Shown: piece after piece, positions 43,446-56,697 of the stretch
Position numbering within the stretch: position 1 is the stretch's first letter
Layout of the letters: each line of letters begins with the position of its first letter
Source of the DNA: Luteibacter sp. UNCMF331Sha3.1
GTDB taxonomy: Bacteria; Pseudomonadota; Gammaproteobacteria; Xanthomonadales; Rhodanobacteraceae
Direction of reading: 5' to 3'
Assembly: GCF_900109915.1 (NCBI RefSeq)
Contig: NZ_FOBU01000001.1
Coordinates: forward strand, 1,122,764 to 1,186,763
Length of the DNA: 64,000 nucleotides
The notes under the pieces: model-generated
What the model saw: the letters and a program-made list of their open reading frames with translations, nothing else
What the model was told of the DNA's origin: nothing
Databases searched by the model: none
Program-made: the position numbers and the translations under genes

Positions 43446-43987
43446 CGATCGTCCGGTTCGACGAACTGAAGGCGGTGCCCTGGAAGAACGGGCTTGGCAT
43501 CACGCGTGAGATCGCGGTGGAACCGTCGGGCGCGACGATGAACGATTTCCTCTGGCGCGTGAGCATCGCGGATGTCGACACCGCCTCGCCGTTCTCGCGT
43601 TTTCCCGGCATCGACCGCACGATCGCATTGCTCGATGGCGACGGATTCACGATGACGCTGGATGGCGATCGCTCACACGCGTTGACGACACCTTGCGAGC
43701 CGTTCGCTTTCGACGGCGAGGCGCAGGTCGACGTGTCGCTCGCGGGTGGCGCGACGCGGGATTTCAATCTGATGGTGAGGCGCGGGGTGGCGAAAGGGCA
43801 CATCGATGTCGTGCGCGGCCCGGCCAGCTTCACTTTCGACGACGTCGCGATGCTCCATGTCGCACGTGGTTCGGCCGTCGTCGACGGTGAATCCTGCACG
43901 ATCGGCGATTCGTCGATCGCTCCTCACGCTGCCACGCTGGACGAGCACGCCACGATGCTGGTCGTTCGAGTCGTCCACAGCCGCTGA
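43442..43987 (+). CDS. HutD/Ves-family cupin-like protein
   Basis: A 181-residue all-beta protein of the HutD/Ves family. The characteristic opening PWKNGLGITREIAVEP and the central LWRVSIADVDTASPFSRFPGIDRTIALLDGDG match the family. DFNLMVRRG and a C-terminal beta-sheet follow. HutD homologues are associated with histidine utilisation in pseudomonads and Ves with cold growth in E. coli; neither role can be assigned here because no hut genes are near. The start overlaps dinG by 4 bp. Confidence 0.85.
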   Translation: MTIVRFDELKAVPWKNGLGITREIAVEPSGATMNDFLWRVSIADVDTASPFSRFPGIDRTIALLDGDGFTMTLDGDRSHALTTPCEPFAFDGEAQVDVSLAGGATRDFNLMVRRGVAKGHIDVVRGPASFTFDDVAMLHVARGSAVVDGESCTIGDSSIAPHAATLDEHATMLVVRVVHSR

Positions 43988-43990
43988 CTC

Positions 43991-44032
43991 GCCTCACCGT
44001 CATACCGGCGTACGCCGGTATGACGGTGAGGC
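43991..44032. repeat. Second-family palindrome, perfect 42-nt copy
   Basis: GCCTCACCGTCATACCGGCG plus T at 43991-44011 is followed without a loop by its exact inverted copy at 44012-44032. It stands 3 bp after the HutD/Ves stop and before the convergent hypothetical gene, so it could serve as a transcription stop for both. The same core (ATACCGGCG/CGCCGGTAT) appears at 37910. Confidence 0.85.
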
Positions 44033-44109
44033 GCACGAAAGAACGACGCCATACCATCGGCTCTTGCTCTACCGCGCGACGTTGACGCCAGGCTGTGGGC
44101 TGATGACGC

Positions 44110-44496
44110 CTAACGATCGGATGCGGGCCACAGGTCCACCGACGTCAGCTGGAACGCGACGGGCGGCACCGCGCGTTGCCAGGTCTCGATCCCCGGGAAC
44201 CGCATCTGCAGGTCGGCGACGAGGCGGGCGAACCCGGGCTCGAGTTCCGACACGACGAGAGTGTCGCCGCCTGCCAGGTGGAAGAAGAGGAACACGCGCT
44301 CGTGTTCGACGTTGTCGCGGTTACCCGCCTCGATACGCACGATCCGGTCGAGCGGTACGTCGCGGCACTGGAAGCGCGCGGTACACCGCAGGATCGCATC
44401 GCTCTCGCGGTCGAAGCGCACGCCCACGGGCGTGGTGAGACGCTCGCGCAGGCGCCTGAGCAGGGGCCTGCGAGCAGGCGGTACAGGATTTCCCAT
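44110..44496 (-). CDS. Hypothetical protein (PilZ-like or beta-rich)
   Basis: A 128-residue protein with no confidently recognised family. It starts with a basic helix (PPARRPLLRRLRERLTTP). Short beta-strands follow: VGVRFDRESDAILRCTARFQ, RIVRIEAGNRDNVE and VFLFFHLAGGDTLVVSE. A C-terminal ERQ-type region with FQLTSVDLWPA completes it. Codon composition supports translation in this frame. I start at ATG 44494-44496 because the residues before it (to 44676) are low-complexity Arg/Pro. It is divergent from the lipocalin gene, with 88 bp between starts. Confidence 0.6.
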   Translation of the reverse strand: MGNPVPPARRPLLRRLRERLTTPVGVRFDRESDAILRCTARFQCRDVPLDRIVRIEAGNRDNVEHERVFLFFHLAGGDTLVVSELEPGFARLVADLQMRFPGIETWQRAVPPVAFQLTSVDLWPASDR

Positions 44497-44584
44497 GATG
44501 ATCGGCCCGCCCCCAGCGGTTCGATTCGCACGACGTTCACTCCGGATAGGCATCGTAGGAGTTCGTCTTGCGGGAATCCAGTTT

Positions 44585-45121
44585 ATGCGCCAGCTCTTCA
44601 CATTCCTGACAGCCGCGATGGTCGCGGGCGCCAGCCTTGCCAGTACGCCCGTCACCGCCGTCGCACGGCTCGACATCGATCGCTATGCCGGCACGTGGCA
44701 CGAGATCGCTCGCCTGCCGATGTATTTCCAGCGGAAGTGCACGGGGGCCGTAACGGCGACCTATCGCCCGCTGCCCGACGGCACCGTTGCAGTGCACAAC
44801 GCGTGCATCACGGCGGATGGCAGCTCCATCGCCAGCGATGGCGTCGCGCGGCGTCCGGAGCCCTTCGCGCAGGGCAAGCTCGAAGTGCGCTTCGCGCCGA
44901 AGTGGCTCGCGTGGCTGCCCTTCGTATGGGCCGACTACTGGGTCGTCGCGCTCGACGACGACTACCGTTGGGCCATGGTCGGCCAGCCCGGCCGGAAATA
45001 CCTGTGGATACTGTCGCGCAGTCCGTCCATGGACAAGGCGACGTTCGAGGCGCTGAAGTCGCGTGCCACCGCGATGGGCTACGACCTGTCCAGTCTTGTC
45101 GTCTCCGGAAGCGTGATCTAG
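44585..45121 (+). CDS. blc: Bacterial lipocalin (Blc-like)
   Basis: A 178-residue exported lipocalin. A signal peptide (MRQLFTFLTAAMVAGASLAS) lacks a lipobox Cys, so it is probably a soluble periplasmic protein rather than the outer-membrane lipoprotein Blc. The hallmark GTWHEIARLPMYFQRKC lies near residue 37, with FAPKW and YWVVALDDDYRWAMVGQPGRKYLWILSR for the later strands of the barrel. Lipocalins of this kind bind lysophospholipids or other small hydrophobic ligands under envelope stress. Confidence 0.88.
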   Translation: MRQLFTFLTAAMVAGASLASTPVTAVARLDIDRYAGTWHEIARLPMYFQRKCTGAVTATYRPLPDGTVAVHNACITADGSSIASDGVARRPEPFAQGKLEVRFAPKWLAWLPFVWADYWVVALDDDYRWAMVGQPGRKYLWILSRSPSMDKATFEALKSRATAMGYDLSSLVVSGSVI

Positions 45122-45178
45122 TGGCGACGTCACGGAGCGCGTGACAGACTTGCCGCCCTTCCCTCCTCGTGATGTGTC

Positions 45179-45562
45179 ATGGCCGATGCCTGCCCCTGTG
45201 ATAGTGGCCTCGCGTACGACCGCTGCTGCGGTCCCGCACACGGTGGCACGCCGGCTTCCACGGCGAAGGCGTTGATGCGCTCGCGTTACAGCGCCTACGT
45301 GCTGGGCCTGGAGACGTACCTGCTCGACACGTGGCACGCGAGCACACGACCGGATGCGCTCGGGCTGGCGACGCAGTCGCCCAAGCCGACATGGCTGGGG
45401 CTTTCCGTCAAGCGCGACGAGAATCCCACGGCGGAAACGGCGATCGTCGAATTCGTGGCGCGCATGCGGATCGGCGGCGGTCGTGCGGAACGCATACACG
45501 AGGTCAGCCGCTTCGTGCGCGAAGACGGTCGCTGGTTCTACGTGGACGGCGACCTGTCGTGA
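45179..45562 (+). CDS. ychJ: YchJ-like SEC-C motif protein (UPF0225)
   Basis: A 127-residue protein with an N-terminal SEC-C-type zinc-knuckle (CPCDSGLAYDRCCGPAHGG, Cys at about 5, 7, 16, 17). It is followed by the YchJ domain of an NTF2-like fold (ALMRSRYSAYVLGLETYLLDTWHASTRPD, and RFVREDGRWFYVDGD). The usual E. coli YchJ also has a second SEC-C at the C-terminus, which is absent here. The Cys and His set would bind zinc. Function is not established. The GTG start of a WYL-like gene overlaps its stop by 4 bp. Confidence 0.88.
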   Translation: MADACPCDSGLAYDRCCGPAHGGTPASTAKALMRSRYSAYVLGLETYLLDTWHASTRPDALGLATQSPKPTWLGLSVKRDENPTAETAIVEFVARMRIGGGRAERIHEVSRFVREDGRWFYVDGDLS

Positions 45563-45864
45563 ATCGTGCCGACACGATCGTCTGCGAGGCCATCGCATCG
45601 ATGCGCCTGTTGATCGTGGTGTATGGCGGGGCGACGCGGCTGGTGCAGCCGCATGTGTACGGCGACGACCATAGCGGCGCGCGGATGCTGAGTGCCTACC
45701 AGCTGTCCGGTGGTAGCACCTCAGGTGCATCGACGGGCTGGAAGTCCTTCAGGATGGATCGCGTGGCATCGGTGGCCTTGAGCGAAGAGCGCTTCCATGC
45801 GCCACGTCCGGAGTTTCAGCATGACGACGGAGCATTCGCCCGGATTCTCTGTCAGCTGGGCTGA
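45559..45864 (+). CDS. Stand-alone WYL-domain-like small protein
   Basis: A 101-residue protein whose pattern follows WYL domains: IASMRLLIVVYGGATRLVQPHVYG, then GARMLSAYQLSGGSTS and WKSFRMDRVASVALSEERF. WYL domains bind ligands in transcriptional regulators of prokaryotic defence systems, but here no DNA-binding part is attached. The GTG at 45559 overlaps the ychJ stop by 4 bp, so this is a fused-operon pair. Whether it is a trimmed regulator or a true single-domain ligand sensor is open. Confidence 0.6.
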   Translation: MNRADTIVCEAIASMRLLIVVYGGATRLVQPHVYGDDHSGARMLSAYQLSGGSTSGASTGWKSFRMDRVASVALSEERFHAPRPEFQHDDGAFARILCQLG

Positions 45865-45883
45865 TCGCGAGGGTGTCGCACGC

Positions 45884-46011
45884 CCATCGCGGCCAAGGCC
45901 GCTCCCACATACCCCCTGTGGGAGCGCGCTCGCGCGCGACGGGTGCTCGCGGCAAGCACCCATCGCGGCCGAGGCCGCTCCCACACGAACCCGGTGGGAG
46001 GGCACTCGCGG
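45884..46011. repeat. Composite REP-like cluster between two convergent genes
   Basis: Three pieces of the GTGGGAGC family follow in series: a half copy ending GCCGCTCCCACA (to 45908), a full element (about 45916-45985) whose left arm has the GCGCGC core but whose right arm has the GCGGCC core, and a partial GGTGGGAGGGC. The mixed arms suggest recombination or successive insertions. No gene fits in this 157-bp gap. Confidence 0.75.
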
Positions 46012-46022
46012 TCCCGCCGAGG

Positions 46023-46817
46023 TCAGATGATCGAGCGCGTCACGCCGCCGTCGACGCGGATCGCCGCGCCCGTCGTGCCGGAGGCCTGTTCGGAAGCGAG
46101 GTACACCGAGACGTTGGCGACTTCTTCCACGCTGAGCAGGCGCTTGATGAGCGACGTCGGGCGGTGTGTCTGGATGAAATCGCGCTCGACGTCTTCCTGC
46201 GACTTGCCCTGGTCCTTCGCGATCTTCGCGAAGAAATCGCTGACGCCTTCGGAAAGCGTCGGGCCCGGGAGCACCGCGTTGACGGTGACGCCGGTGCCGC
46301 TGAGCACTTCGGCCAGGCCGCGCGACACGCCGAGCTGCGCCGTCTTGGTGACACCGTAGTGCACCATCTCGCCGGGAATCTGCACGGCCGATTCGCTGGA
46401 GATGAACTGCACGCGTCCCCAGCCGCGATCCTTCATGCCCTTCGCGTAATGACGCGACAGGCGAACGCCCGAGTTCACGTTCACTTCGAAGAAGCGCGAC
46501 CACTCGGCGTCGTCGATGTCGAAGAAATCCTTCGGCTCGAAGATGCCGAGGTTGTTGATGAGGATGTCGGTATCGGGCACGGACGCGATAAGGGTAGCGG
46601 CGCCTTCGGCGGTGCCGAGGTCCGCGGCGACGCCCGTGACCGTCGCGTTCGGCGCGGCTTTCTTCACCGCGGCGATGGCTTCGTCGACGCGGGCCTGCGT
46701 GCGACCAGTGACGACCACGGCGGCGCCGGACTGTGCGAGGCCGGTGGCGATGGCGAGTCCGATGCCGGCGGTGGAGCCGGTGACGATGGCATGACGGGTC
46801 GACAGATCGATGTTCAT
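46023..46817 (-). CDS. Short-chain dehydrogenase/reductase (3-oxoacyl-ACP-reductase-like)
   Basis: A 264-residue SDR. The dinucleotide motif TGSTAGIGLAIA, NNLGIFEPKDF (NNxG motif), a serine in SSESAVQIPGEM and the catalytic Y-x3-K in YGVTKTA are all present. The C-terminal DFFAKIAKDQGKSQEDV and ATGAAIRVDGG-like end also fit the classical family. I chose the ATG at 46815-46817; the upstream codons (to 46997) lack SDR character. The substrate is unknown. It is convergent with the WYL-like gene across a repeat cluster. Confidence 0.85.
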   Translation of the reverse strand: MNIDLSTRHAIVTGSTAGIGLAIATGLAQSGAAVVVTGRTQARVDEAIAAVKKAAPNATVTGVAADLGTAEGAATLIASVPDTDILINNLGIFEPKDFFDIDDAEWSRFFEVNVNSGVRLSRHYAKGMKDRGWGRVQFISSESAVQIPGEMVHYGVTKTAQLGVSRGLAEVLSGTGVTVNAVLPGPTLSEGVSDFFAKIAKDQGKSQEDVERDFIQTHRPTSLIKRLLSVEEVANVSVYLASEQASGTTGAAIRVDGGVTRSII

Positions 46818-46988
46818 GGGTGCTCCGGGAGAGAAGAAAGTGACTCCTTCATGCTCGGGGTGCCGGCACCGGGAATCAATCGCCGGGAAAGCAAAAGTCT
46901 CTGGCGCCAGGACCAAGAACGGCGCGGCCCAGGCCGCAGCGGTACGTCCACGGGAAGCGCGCTGGCGCGCTTTCCACAAGGGACCCGT

Positions 46989-47024
46989 GGCGAGCACTCT
47001 TCGCCAGCAGGCTGGCTCCCACCT
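46989..47024. repeat. Degenerate REP-like half element
   Basis: GGCGAGCACTCTTCGCCAGC followed by AGGCTGGCTCCCACC is the right arm of the long GTGGGAGC element; the left arm nearby (about 46949-46975) is too eroded to pair well. It lies in the gap between the NRDE gene and the SDR gene. Confidence 0.55.
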
Positions 47025-47040
47025 GTGGGGTCGGGACGAC

Positions 47041-47799
47041 TCAGGCGTCGAGGCGGGTTTCGCCGTCGGGGACGCCGTTGGGCCCGAACCGCCGCTCGAG
47101 GATCGTGGTCCGGTCCTCGTGGTCGACCAGGATCACGGTCGATGCCCGCGTCCCGTACGTCTCGCCGACAATGAACGCGCTGGAGAGGAAACGCTCGCGC
47201 TCGATGCCGATACCCGTATCGGGCAACACGTCGTCCGGCCAGCGCCCCTGGTCCGAGAGCATGGCGAACAGCGCATCCGTATCGTCGTGCCTGCCCGACG
47301 CGAGCCAGTCGGTCAGGCGGTGGACCAGTGCGCGCGTCTTCGGCCACGGTGCGTTGAAGTCCGCATTGCTCAGCCCGTGGACACCCGCATCGACGGGCTG
47401 TGCGCGGGCCGACGGGTGGTTGCCGAGGTAACGGGCATCCTCGCGATCGAAGGTGAGGAGGTTGAACGGGCGATAGTCCGCAGCCGATGCCATCAGTTCG
47501 GCGGCATGCTCGCGCACCGGAATGGTCGAGCCGAGGAAGTCGGCGACCAGCAGACCACGGGACAGTCCGCTGTGGTCGGCCGCGAGGTCGCGCACGTTGG
47601 TGATGACGCTGACGCGTCCGGGCGAGGCGACGCCCGCCCATGTGCCGCCGGCTTCGAGATCCCGGCCCGCGATGATCTGCGGAGCTTCGTCCCAGGGCGC
47701 GAGGGGCGCGGTGGGGCGGGCATGGAATTCGTCGCGATTGGCGACGAGCACGAGGCGCCAGCGCGGGTGCGCGCGCCAGGCGAAGGCGATCAGGCACAT
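47041..47799 (-). CDS. NRDE/TANGO2-family protein
   Basis: A 252-residue protein starting MCLIAFAW and carrying the NRDE motif at residues 21-24 (VANRDEFHARPT), the signature of the NRDE/TANGO2 family. Later segments GGTWAGVA, SRGLLVADFLGS and YRPFNLLTFD are conserved. Eukaryotic TANGO2 has been linked to heme trafficking, and heme genes occur in this window, but no direct connection exists. The N-terminal Cys2 may become the catalytic N-terminus as in Ntn hydrolases. It lies downstream of gltD on the same strand, separated by a REP-like element. Confidence 0.88.
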   Translation of the reverse strand: MCLIAFAWRAHPRWRLVLVANRDEFHARPTAPLAPWDEAPQIIAGRDLEAGGTWAGVASPGRVSVITNVRDLAADHSGLSRGLLVADFLGSTIPVREHAAELMASAADYRPFNLLTFDREDARYLGNHPSARAQPVDAGVHGLSNADFNAPWPKTRALVHRLTDWLASGRHDDTDALFAMLSDQGRWPDDVLPDTGIGIERERFLSSAFIVGETYGTRASTVILVDHEDRTTILERRFGPNGVPDGETRLDA

Positions 47800-47861
47800 G
47801 GGGCGGCGGCCTCGGGGAGCATGGCGCCATTCTGCCAAGGCGGCGAGGTGGGCGACAGCCC

Positions 47862-47930
47862 GGTGGGAGCCAGCCTGCTGGCGAAGGGTGCTCGCGGCAA
47901 GCACCCTTCGCCAGCAGGCTGGCTCCCACC
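47862..47930. repeat. REP-like palindrome, long form (31-nt arms)
   Basis: GGTGGGAGCCAGCCTGCTGG with CGAAGGGTGCT at the left pairs exactly with the right arm at 47900-47930 across a 7-nt loop. It sits between gltD (stop at 47951) and the NRDE gene on the same strand and may attenuate read-through from gltBD. Confidence 0.85.
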
Positions 47931-47950
47931 CGAGCCCGGGTGCGGCCCGA

Positions 47951-53832
<5,882 letters not shown>

Positions 53833-53936
53833 CGTCCGCCTCCTGGGGCATGGGTCGTGCTGGGTAAACGCGTGCACACGTGGCCCCGCGACCTGGAACG
53901 GTCGACACTCACGTGCACGGTAAGGACATGCGCCCC

Positions 53937-53966
53937 ACTTTAGACATATTTGCCGCGCTGCGTCAA
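53937..53966 (-). promoter_or_regulatory. Candidate sigma-70 promoter for gltBD
   Basis: On the minus strand TTGACG (53961-53966) and TAAAGT (53937-53942) are separated by 18 nt. The -35 matches 5 of 6 consensus bases and the -10 matches 4. Transcription would start around 53930, giving a leader of about 100 nt before the GTG start. Confidence 0.45.
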
Positions 53967-54145
53967 AGCCTTCTGGACGTCCAAACGAAATGCAAACGAA
54001 AATCCGATGGCCGGCGCCGCGACCATGCGGTCGCGCATGCGCGGCGGAAAAATCGTTTCATCCGAAACCGTGTCGGTATCGTGCTGGCGCCGTCGGGGCC
54101 GGCGCGCGTCGCAGGCCGCGCCACGCCTGCGTCTGGCGAATCAGT

Positions 54146-54151
54146 GATAAT
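54146..54151 (+). promoter_or_regulatory. Candidate -10 element for envC (leaderless)
   Basis: GATAAT (5/6 consensus) ends 6 nt before the ATG at 54158. No convincing Shine-Dalgarno or -35 is visible, and transcription would begin at or next to the start codon. Confidence 0.4.
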
Positions 54152-54157
54152 CGGACC

Positions 54158-55324
54158 ATGCGCCTAAACGTCCCGCTCGCCGCCACCCTCGCCGCCCTCC
54201 TGTCGCTCGCCCCCCTCCCGCCGGCCCATGCCGCGCAGGACGGCAAGACCCGGGTGGAACAGGACGATGCCCGCCGGAAGCTCGAGGGGGTGCGCAAGGA
54301 CATCGACGCCCTCACCCGGGAGCAGCGGGAGACCGCCAACAGCCGCGACAGCGCCAATGCCGCACTGGCGAAGCAGGCGGAACAGGTCGCGTCGGCCGCC
54401 CGCTCGGTCAGGGAGGCCGAAGGCGAGCTCGCACAGCGTCGCCACGACCTGGAGCAGCTGAACGCGCAGCGCGCCAGCATCCAGGCGGGGCTGGACACCC
54501 AGAAGGGGGCCCTCGGCGACCTGCTGCGCGCCACCTACACCCTCGGACGCGGGTCGGACCTCCAGCTGCTGCTGGGGGACGAGGACGTGAACCGCATTTC
54601 CCGTGCCCTCGCCTACTCCCGCTACTTCCAGGAGAACCGGGTCGAGCGCATCCGCGCGCTGCTTGCGGATCTTTCGCGGCTGCAGGAGGTCGAAACCGCG
54701 ATCACGGCCGAACAGCAGAAGCTCGAGGCCACCCGGACCGAACGCGAGCAACGCGCGGCCGAGCTGGAGAAGCAGCGCCTCGCGCAGCAGAAGCTCGCCG
54801 CCGAGGCCGACTCGAAATACAAGGACCAGGCCCAGCGCATGGCCGCCCTGAAACAGAACGAGCAGGACATGAACGCCCTCGTCGCGCGCCTGCAGAAGGT
54901 GATCGACGAGGCGGCGAAAGCCGCCGAAGCGCCCCCGCCGGCCAAGGGCGCGCCGAGCGCGCCGGTGGGCAACCTGCGCGGCAACCTGCCCTGGCCGGCC
55001 AACGGCCCCGTGCACGCCTACGGCAACGGCGTGATCATCGTCGCCCCGCGCGGCAGCGAGGTGAAGGCCGTGGCGCGCGGGCGCGTGGTGTTCGCCAGCT
55101 TCCTGCGCGGTTACGGCATGATGATCATCGTCAACCACGGCAATGGTTTCATGAGCATGTACGGCAACAACGAAACGCTGCTGCACGGCGTGGGCGACAC
55201 GGTGGAGGCCGGCGAATCCGTCGGTACCGCGGCGGCGCCCGCCGGCGACAACGGCGCTTACTTCGAGCTGCGTCAGGGTGGCAAGCCCATCGACGCGCGC
55301 GCATGGCTCGGCAAACGGCATTGA
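54158..55324 (+). CDS. envC: EnvC-like murein hydrolase activator (degenerate M23)
   Basis: A 388-residue periplasmic protein. A signal peptide (MRLNVPLAATLAALLSLAPL) is followed by two long coiled-coil arms (residues about 35-140 and 170-265). The C-terminal LytM/M23 domain (residues 275-388) lacks the zinc ligands: the usual HxH-FE end reads AYFELRQGG, and the first His/Asp pair is also missing. This degenerate LytM with coiled coil is the EnvC design, which activates the amidases AmiA/AmiB at the septum instead of cutting peptidoglycan itself. A ctpA-type protease follows after 14 bp. Confidence 0.88.
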   Translation: MRLNVPLAATLAALLSLAPLPPAHAAQDGKTRVEQDDARRKLEGVRKDIDALTREQRETANSRDSANAALAKQAEQVASAARSVREAEGELAQRRHDLEQLNAQRASIQAGLDTQKGALGDLLRATYTLGRGSDLQLLLGDEDVNRISRALAYSRYFQENRVERIRALLADLSRLQEVETAITAEQQKLEATRTEREQRAAELEKQRLAQQKLAAEADSKYKDQAQRMAALKQNEQDMNALVARLQKVIDEAAKAAEAPPPAKGAPSAPVGNLRGNLPWPANGPVHAYGNGVIIVAPRGSEVKAVARGRVVFASFLRGYGMMIIVNHGNGFMSMYGNNETLLHGVGDTVEAGESVGTAAAPAGDNGAYFELRQGGKPIDARAWLGKRH

Positions 55325-55338
55325 TCATGGAGAACGGC

Positions 55339-56694
55339 ATGCGCCAGCACCCCCTTCGCCTCGCCCTCGCGATCGCCCTCGGCGCGTTGGCCATTCCCGC
55401 CAGCGAGGCCCAGGAGGCGAAGCCGGTGCGCCAGCCCGACGCGCCCGCCGCCTCGTCGACCACGGCCGCCGCGGTCGTGCAGAAGGCCGACGACGCGGTG
55501 AGCCTCGACGACGTCCGCAATTTCACGCGGGTCTACCACATCGTCCAGCAGGCGTACGTCGAGAAGCTCGACAACAAGAAGATCATGAACGCCGCGATCG
55601 GCGGCATGCTGCAGAACCTCGATCCGCACAGCGAGTACCTCGACAAGGAGGGCCTCGACGAGCTCGACGAGGACACCACCGGCCAGTACGGCGGCCTCGG
55701 CATCGAGGTGCTCCAGGTCGACGGCATACTGAAGATCGTCGCGCCCATCGACGACACCCCCGCCTCCCGCGCCGGCATCAAACCGGGCGACACGATCCTC
55801 AAGGTCGACGGCATGGTGGTCGACAGCCAGAACATCGACGACGCCTTCAAGAAGCTGCGCGGCGAGCCGGGCAGCAAGATCACGCTCACCATCCTCCACG
55901 AGAAGTCGGACAAGCCTATCGACATGCCGCTGGTGCGCGAGCGCATCGCGGTGACGAGCGTGAAGGTCCGCGCCCTCGATCCGGGCTATGTCTACATCCG
56001 CCTCAGCCAGTTCCAGGAAGACACCTCGACGGACCTCGACAAGAAGCTCGCCGACTACATCAAGAAAAACGGCGCACCCAAGGGTGCCGTGCTCGACCTC
56101 CGCTCCAACCCCGGCGGTCTGCTGACCACGGCGGTCGGCGTGGCCGACACCTTCCTCGACGGCGGCACGATCGTCACGACGAAGGGCCGCCTGCCCGACG
56201 CCAATCTGCATTTCGACGCGCATCCGGGCGATCTGCTCAAGGGTGCTCCCATCGTGATCCTGGCGGACAACGGTACCGCGTCCGCCGCGGAGATCGTCTC
56301 GGGCGCCCTGAAGGACAATCACCGCGCGCTGATCATGGGGCGGCGCACGTTCGGCAAGGGCGTCGTGCAGACCGTGATTCCGCTCGACGACACGCACGCC
56401 GTGAAGATCACGACGGCGCGCTACTACACGCCGAACGGCACCTCGATCCAGGCCGAGGGCATCAAGCCGGACATCGCGCTCGCCGAGCTGTCGGTCAACA
56501 AGCCCGATTCGGCGCCGCAGTTGATCGGCTCCGAAGCCGACCTGCCGAATCATCTGGTCAACGAGAAGGCCTCGGCGGACGACAAGGCGACCGACGACGA
56601 CGGCAAGCTGGCGCTCGAAGACTACGCGCTGTCGCAGGCGCTCAACGTGCTCAAGGGCCTGGCGCTGAACCGGCAGGCCAATCCGGCGCGCTGA
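55339..56694 (+). CDS. ctpA: C-terminal processing protease (S41 family)
   Basis: A 451-residue serine protease with a signal peptide (MRQHPLRLALAIALGALAIP), so probably periplasmic. A PDZ domain (GGLGIEVLQVDGILKIVAPI and following) sits near residues 110-190. The S41 catalytic domain has the Ser in NGTASAAEIVSG and Lys in GRRTFGKGVVQT. I prefer the ATG at 55339 because GGAG lies 6-7 nt upstream; an ATG at 55327 is closer to the envC stop. Such proteases trim C-termini of envelope proteins or control peptidoglycan hydrolases, which suits the envC neighbour. Confidence 0.9.
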   Translation: MRQHPLRLALAIALGALAIPASEAQEAKPVRQPDAPAASSTTAAAVVQKADDAVSLDDVRNFTRVYHIVQQAYVEKLDNKKIMNAAIGGMLQNLDPHSEYLDKEGLDELDEDTTGQYGGLGIEVLQVDGILKIVAPIDDTPASRAGIKPGDTILKVDGMVVDSQNIDDAFKKLRGEPGSKITLTILHEKSDKPIDMPLVRERIAVTSVKVRALDPGYVYIRLSQFQEDTSTDLDKKLADYIKKNGAPKGAVLDLRSNPGGLLTTAVGVADTFLDGGTIVTTKGRLPDANLHFDAHPGDLLKGAPIVILADNGTASAAEIVSGALKDNHRALIMGRRTFGKGVVQTVIPLDDTHAVKITTARYYTPNGTSIQAEGIKPDIALAELSVNKPDSAPQLIGSEADLPNHLVNEKASADDKATDDDGKLALEDYALSQALNVLKGLALNRQANPAR

Positions 56695-56697
56695 TCG

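Larger units (their letters stand above)
53833..54157. other. Divergent gltB/envC intergenic region
   Basis: This 325-bp gap holds the divergent promoters of gltBD and of the EnvC-like gene. The gltB Shine-Dalgarno lies at its left end and a -10 box for envC at its right end. A 133-bp leader separates the proposed gltB promoter from the start codon. I see no small gene, riboswitch or clear operator; a nitrogen-control site was not recognised by eye. Confidence 0.55.
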
